Source: Kribbella monticola (lineage in GTDB: Bacteria; Actinomycetota; Actinomycetes; Propionibacteriales; Kribbellaceae). Taken from it: a stretch of 64,000 nucleotides of DNA. The position numbers and the translations under genes are program-made. Shown here one piece after another: positions 59,938 to 64,000 of the stretch. Every line of letters begins with the position of its first letter. Within the stretch, counting starts at the first letter, position 1. The DNA is taken from the NCBI RefSeq assembly GCF_003261635.1, contig NZ_QFXK01000033.1:186001-250000 (forward strand), in the 5' to 3' direction. The notes beneath the pieces were generated by a model. The model made no database searches. It saw nothing but the letters and a program-made list of their open reading frames with translations, and was not told where the DNA came from.

Positions 59938-62071
59938 CACGGAAGTAGTCGAAGGTGGCACTCGCCTTGCCGTACGCCGCTTCGGCCTGTGCTGTCGAGC
60001 CCTGGGAGACCAGGCCGATCCGTGGCGTCGTACCGGCCGGCAGGGTCCACGCGGCACCCCAGACCCAGTGTTTGCCGTCGGTGCTCGACGCGGCGCGGTA
60101 GCGGTGTTCCCCGGTGCCAGGGACCAGGTCGTGCGCCAGCCGGAGCCAGGTGGTCGCGGCAGGCGGGCCGATCATCGCGCCGCCGAAGCTGACGATCGGT
60201 GGCGCCGCCGGAGGAGTGAACCGCATCCGCTTGGCGAACTCCACGAACCGTCCGGTGCCACCGGCAACATGATCGAGGCGCATCCAGTCCTGGTCGTCCA
60301 CATACACGAGCAGCCCAGCCTGCTGGTAGTTGCGGACCGTGTCACTGCCGACGTCCAGGCTCAGCTTCGTCTCCACCACGAACCTGCCCTCAGGCTGGTC
60401 ACGCAGCAGCAGGGAAGCCTTGGCCGCAGTGGCGTCACTGGAGAGGTCATTGGTCTCAGTCGGCCACGTCAGAGCGCCACCGGCGACCACGGCGTCCGGG
60501 CTGACGTTGCGCCAGGTCCACCCACTGCCCCATCCATCGCTGAAGTCATCGCTGTAGCGAGAGTCGACCTTCCCCACGTACGGCGTGGGCGCTGCGCGAC
60601 GCACCGGCTGATAGAGCGCCGCAGCAGAGAAGTTGTCCACGGCGCCGAGAGCACCGGCCGACCCACGGCTCATCCCAGCAGGCAGCCCGAGACTAACCAC
60701 GGCCAGCGGATCACCGAGCCGGTCCTCGCTCGCCTCGACGGTCACCTGGTTGCCCCGCACCTCCAAAGCCACATTGCCCGCGTCGTACGCCAGCGCAGCC
60801 TCCCGACGCCCTATCACTCGGCCGTGACGAACCGTCTCCACCACGAGCCGCCGCGCATTCACTACTGCCCTGACCAACGAGCCGTCGGCACCACGCCGGG
60901 CATACACGCCACCACTACCCCGGAGGTCGGCCTCGACCCGTACGTCGGCGGGCAGCGGGCCGACGAGCGGCGCGGTGACCGGTGCGGTGCGACTGGTCTC
61001 GCTAGGACCAGTGCCTGCGTTGACCGTCGGCCAGCCGTCGATCCAGTCGAGGCGGTCGAGCAGCATCGGGCGCAGCAGCCAGCCGTTGGAGCCGGTGACG
61101 AACGGATCGGTCCGGTCGACCGCGTGGTACGCGAACCATTGCTGTCCGGCGAGGTCGGTGACGATCGACGAGTGGCCCGTCCCGACCCACTTGTTGCCGT
61201 TCGACGCGACCACCGGCGTACCGCCTGTCCGGGACGCCAGCAGGCTCGCGCCCTGGCGGTCGACGAACGGCCCGAGTGGACTCTTGGAGCGCCCGGCGAA
61301 GACCGCGTAGCCGGTAGCGGGACCCGCGCAGCAGTTCGAGGAGGAGCCGAACAAGTAGTAGTAGCCGCCTTGCTTCACGACGTACGGACCCTCGAAGCGG
61401 TCTCTCGCGACGTCGGTCACGGGACCGACCGTCTTGAGCCCGTCAGGGGTGAGCCGGACAGCGTGAATGCCGCCGTTGTAGCTACCCCAGTACAAGTAGC
61501 GCGTGCCGTCGGTGTCGGTGAACTCGGCCGGGTCGATCGTCCACTGGAAGCCACCGTCGGCAGCGGGACGAGGGGCAACCACCGGTGCGCCCGAGTCCGT
61601 CCACGGCCCGGCCGGCGTCGGGGCGGTCGCGGCACCGATCGCGTAGTCCCAGTTGTCCGGCGTCGTGGTCGTGTTGTGGACCGTGAAGTACAGCACATAG
61701 CGGCCGCCGAGGTAGCGGATGTCGGGCGCCCAGAAGCCGCTGGACGGATCTGCCCACGTCGGCCGGTTGGTGCCGTCGAAAACCGGCCCCACCTTCTCCC
61801 AGTGGGTCAGGTCCCGCGAGCGGGCGATCTTGTACGAGTCGCCGTCGGAACCGTCCTTCGCGTACGGGCCGCCGGTCGAGTACGCGTACCACCAGCCGTC
61901 CCGGCCCTTGATCATCGAAGGATCGGGGAAATCGGCCGAAAACCCTGCTGTCACGGGGTTCGAATAGCCCTCGCCCGTACTGCGGGCGCCCGCGGCCGGC
62001 GCGCTCAGCAGGGCCAGGGTCGAGATCAGGGCCAACCCGGCGGCGGGCAACCGGCGTACGAGAGATCGCAT
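59927..62071 (-). CDS. Secreted GH43-family arabinanase/xylosidase-like enzyme
   Basis: A 714-residue secreted protein. After a signal peptide (1-29) comes a GH43 five-blade propeller (about 35-345) with base Asp in SADFPDPSMI near 50, Asp in QWTIDPAEFTD near 178 and acid Glu in DRFEGPYVV near 226. Two beta-sandwich domains follow (about 360-500 and 520-714), the latter DUF1349/laminin-like. GAGGACCTCAG precedes the ATG at 62071; the longer frame lies in the promoter region. Confidence 0.9.
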   Translation of the reverse strand: MRSLVRRLPAAGLALISTLALLSAPAAGARSTGEGYSNPVTAGFSADFPDPSMIKGRDGWWYAYSTGGPYAKDGSDGDSYKIARSRDLTHWEKVGPVFDGTNRPTWADPSSGFWAPDIRYLGGRYVLYFTVHNTTTTPDNWDYAIGAATAPTPAGPWTDSGAPVVAPRPAADGGFQWTIDPAEFTDTDGTRYLYWGSYNGGIHAVRLTPDGLKTVGPVTDVARDRFEGPYVVKQGGYYYLFGSSSNCCAGPATGYAVFAGRSKSPLGPFVDRQGASLLASRTGGTPVVASNGNKWVGTGHSSIVTDLAGQQWFAYHAVDRTDPFVTGSNGWLLRPMLLDRLDWIDGWPTVNAGTGPSETSRTAPVTAPLVGPLPADVRVEADLRGSGGVYARRGADGSLVRAVVNARRLVVETVRHGRVIGRREAALAYDAGNVALEVRGNQVTVEASEDRLGDPLAVVSLGLPAGMSRGSAGALGAVDNFSAAALYQPVRRAAPTPYVGKVDSRYSDDFSDGWGSGWTWRNVSPDAVVAGGALTWPTETNDLSSDATAAKASLLLRDQPEGRFVVETKLSLDVGSDTVRNYQQAGLLVYVDDQDWMRLDHVAGGTGRFVEFAKRMRFTPPAAPPIVSFGGAMIGPPAATTWLRLAHDLVPGTGEHRYRAASSTDGKHWVWGAAWTLPAGTTPRIGLVSQGSTAQAEAAYGKASATFDYFRVTR

Positions 62072-62231
62072 CTGAGGTCCTCCTCGGTGCGGCACGGGCG
62101 GAGCGGCACCAGGGAAACCGATTTCTGGTGCCGTGGGAAGAGCCGGCCGGAAGAGCAGCAGACCACTTTCCGCTCCTCCGAAGGGATGACGCGGAGTGGT
62201 CGCCGGGAACGCTACGATGCCTGGCGGAATA

Positions 62232-62243
62232 GGGAGCGCTACC
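62232..62243. promoter_or_regulatory. CebR/LacI-type box upstream of GH43
   Basis: GGGAGCGCTACC matches 12 of 14 positions of the LacI-family CebR-type site TGGGAGCGCTCCCA when flanks are included. It lies 161 bases before GH43 and 57 bases before the PBP gene; the glycosidase is the more likely target. Confidence 0.5.
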
Positions 62244-62299
62244 ACATCGCCCGTACTCTGGGTGGCAATGACTTCAGCGAGATCGTCGAGGATTGCACT

Positions 62300-64000
62300 G
62301 TGAGTGAAGGTCGTAGGAAAGCCGCCCCGGTCCGACGGCGAGGGAAGCGGCACTGGGCGCTGCGCGTTCTCGGCTGGCTGGCGGCACTGTTCTTCCTCGG
62401 CGTGATCGCGGTGACGGCGGTGTTCTTCATCGGCTACCAGACCACCGACATCCCGGACCCGAACAAGGCGTTCGCGACCAACACCACGACGGTGTACTTC
62501 TCCGACAACAGGACGCCGATCGGCAGCTTCTTCGACCAGAACCGCCGCTCGGTGCCGCTCAGCCAGATCCCGAAGACCGTCCAGGACGCCGTGATCGCGG
62601 CCGAGGACCGGACCTTCTGGACCAACCCGGGCGTCTCACCGTCGGGGATGGCCCGGGCAGCGTTCAACATCGCTCGGGGCCAGCAGTTGCAGGGTGGCTC
62701 GACGATCACCCAGCAGTACGTGAAGATCATGTACCTCACCCAGGAGCGCACCTTCTCGCGGAAGTTCTCCGAGCTCTTCATCGCCACCAAGCTGAGCCGG
62801 CAGAAGGACAAGAAGGAGATCCTCGAGGGGTACCTGAACACGATCTACTTCGGCGAGGGCGCGTACGGCGTCGCGGCGGCGGGCGACGCCTACTTCAGCA
62901 AGGCGAACCCGGCACAGCTGAGTATCGGCGAGGCGGCGCTGCTGGCGACCGTACTGAACAACCCCACCCGGTTCGACACCGATTCGACCGACCCGGTGGT
63001 GAAACAGCGGGTCCTCGACCGCTATCGCTATGTGCTGGACGGCATGAAGCAGACCGGCACGATCACCGAAGCCGACTACGCGAAGTGGAGCAAGGCCGTC
63101 CCGGCGATCCACAAGAAGAAGAAGGCGAACCGCTTCAAGGGTGTCCAGGGCTTCCTGCTCGACATGGCCCGCAAGGAGCTGTCGAGGCTCGGCGTCCCCG
63201 ACGACGAGATCAGCGGTGGCGGGCTGCGGATCACCACCACCTTCGACGTCGAGCTGCAGAAGAAGATGAACGCCGCGATCGCCGAACGGCCCAAGAAAAA
63301 GGGCGATCTGCACATCGGGATGGCCTCGGTGCGACCCGGCACCGGCGAGCTGGTCGCGATGTACGGCGGCAGCGACTACCTGGCCAGCCAGTTGAACTGG
63401 GCAACATTGCGGGCCCGGCCAGGCTCGTCGTTCAAACCGTTCGCGGTCGCGGCGGCGCTGGACAGCGGCGACTTCAGCATCTACTCCACCTTCCAGGGTG
63501 ACAGCCCGATCGAGGTCCAGGGGCTGAAGCTCAAGAACGAGTTCAACGACGACTACGGCGACGTCACGCTGAAACAGGCCACCGAGCAGTCGATCAACAC
63601 GGCCTTCTACGACCTGATCGACAAGCAGCTGGATGACGGGCCGAACAAGCTGGTCAGCATGGCCGAGAAGGTGGGCATCCCGAAGACGACCGCCCTGGAG
63701 CGGGGGCGGAACAACCCGTCGACCGTGCTGGGCCCTGATCCGTATGCCAGCCCGGTCGAGATGGCGAACGCCTACGCGACCTTCGCAGCCGAGGGTATGT
63801 ACGTGCCGGTGCACACCATCAAGAAGGTGGACTACCCGGGCAACGCCAAGGACTGGACCGACGCCCAGTTGCCCCACAAGCAGGTGATCAGCAAGGAGCT
63901 CGCCGACCAGGTCAACTACGTCCTCCAGGATGTGGTCGAAGGCCCGAAGGGCACTGGCAAGCTGGCCAAGGAACTGGACCGTCCCGTCGCCGGCAAGACC
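62300..64000 (+). CDS. Class A penicillin-binding protein (3' end beyond window)
   Basis: The first 567 codons of a bifunctional PBP. A basic N-terminus and one helix (about 20-45) precede the GT51 transglycosylase domain with EDRTFW, GGSTITQQYVK and EGYLNTIYFG motifs (about 95-190). The transpeptidase domain (from about 330) has the catalytic Ser in PGSSFKPF near 378 and SIN near 433; the window ends inside KTG. It polymerises and crosslinks peptidoglycan. GAGG lies 8 bases before the GTG start. Confidence 0.95.
   Translation, partial: MSEGRRKAAPVRRRGKRHWALRVLGWLAALFFLGVIAVTAVFFIGYQTTDIPDPNKAFATNTTTVYFSDNRTPIGSFFDQNRRSVPLSQIPKTVQDAVIAAEDRTFWTNPGVSPSGMARAAFNIARGQQLQGGSTITQQYVKIMYLTQERTFSRKFSELFIATKLSRQKDKKEILEGYLNTIYFGEGAYGVAAAGDAYFSKANPAQLSIGEAALLATVLNNPTRFDTDSTDPVVKQRVLDRYRYVLDGMKQTGTITEADYAKWSKAVPAIHKKKKANRFKGVQGFLLDMARKELSRLGVPDDEISGGGLRITTTFDVELQKKMNAAIAERPKKKGDLHIGMASVRPGTGELVAMYGGSDYLASQLNWATLRARPGSSFKPFAVAAALDSGDFSIYSTFQGDSPIEVQGLKLKNEFNDDYGDVTLKQATEQSINTAFYDLIDKQLDDGPNKLVSMAEKVGIPKTTALERGRNNPSTVLGPDPYASPVEMANAYATFAAEGMYVPVHTIKKVDYPGNAKDWTDAQLPHKQVISKELADQVNYVLQDVVEGPKGTGKLAKELDRPVAGKT

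Overview
The window looks like a stretch of chromosome close to the replication origin of a high-GC actinobacterium, most likely Kribbella or a close relative in the Propionibacteriales. The genus is an inference from gene content. The support is very GC-rich coding DNA, frequent GTG starts, many leaderless genes, F420-type enzymes, and the conserved actinobacterial block cca / DUF6049 / murJ / pseudokinase / sigM / anti-sigma / trxB / trxA / cwlM, which normally sits beside parAB and oriC. A parS-like site (one mismatch to the consensus 14-mer) at 17495 agrees with an origin-proximal position. The window is densely coded: no stretch over 300 bp lacks a gene, and no tRNA, rRNA, insertion sequence or CRISPR array was seen.

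Layout. 1-5022: the 5' part of a PLP aminotransferase, a small membrane protein, a GNAT enzyme, a DUF2784 protein, a permease-prefix-domain protein, and a PadR regulator facing an MMPL exporter across two palindromic operators. 5019-15147 (minus strand): the core block for peptidoglycan precursor export and control (DUF6049, MurJ, pseudokinase, CwlM), SigM with its anti-sigma factor, and thioredoxin/thioredoxin reductase. 15172-16629: CCA-adding enzyme, divergent from that block through a shared -10 element. 56569-64000: a second conserved block with myo-inositol-1-phosphate synthase, its PadR neighbour and a class A penicillin-binding protein that runs off the window.

Between cca and ino1 lie about 40 kb of accessory genes: an amidase; a GH30 glycosidase with a divergent LacI regulator; a TetR-controlled six-gene acyl-CoA/F420 operon (24567-30129); two tandem Pro-rich membrane paralogues; a two-component system divergent from a lipoprotein / HlyD-like / MacB-like ABC export operon; a MerR-DUF4188 pair; an acyl-ACP desaturase; a GH75 chitosanase with a perfect palindromic operator; two tandem secreted metzincin proteases; a cluster with a very short PEP-utilising enzyme and two regulators whose junction has expanded into a 49/50-bp tandem repeat; a HExxH protein pair; and a DUF72 protein. 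A short-chain fatty-acid transporter and a GH43 enzyme are inserted between ino1/padR and the PBP gene.

The most unusual signals are: (1) a Cys-x4-Gly motif pattern shared by the extracellular sensor of the histidine kinase (32413-34275) and the lipoprotein it probably controls (35090-36148), with a PhoP-type direct repeat between them; (2) the tandemly expanded translational-coupling junction at 51106-51405; (3) divergent leaderless genes that share one -10 element; (4) a set of near-perfect operators that assign regulators to neighbours.
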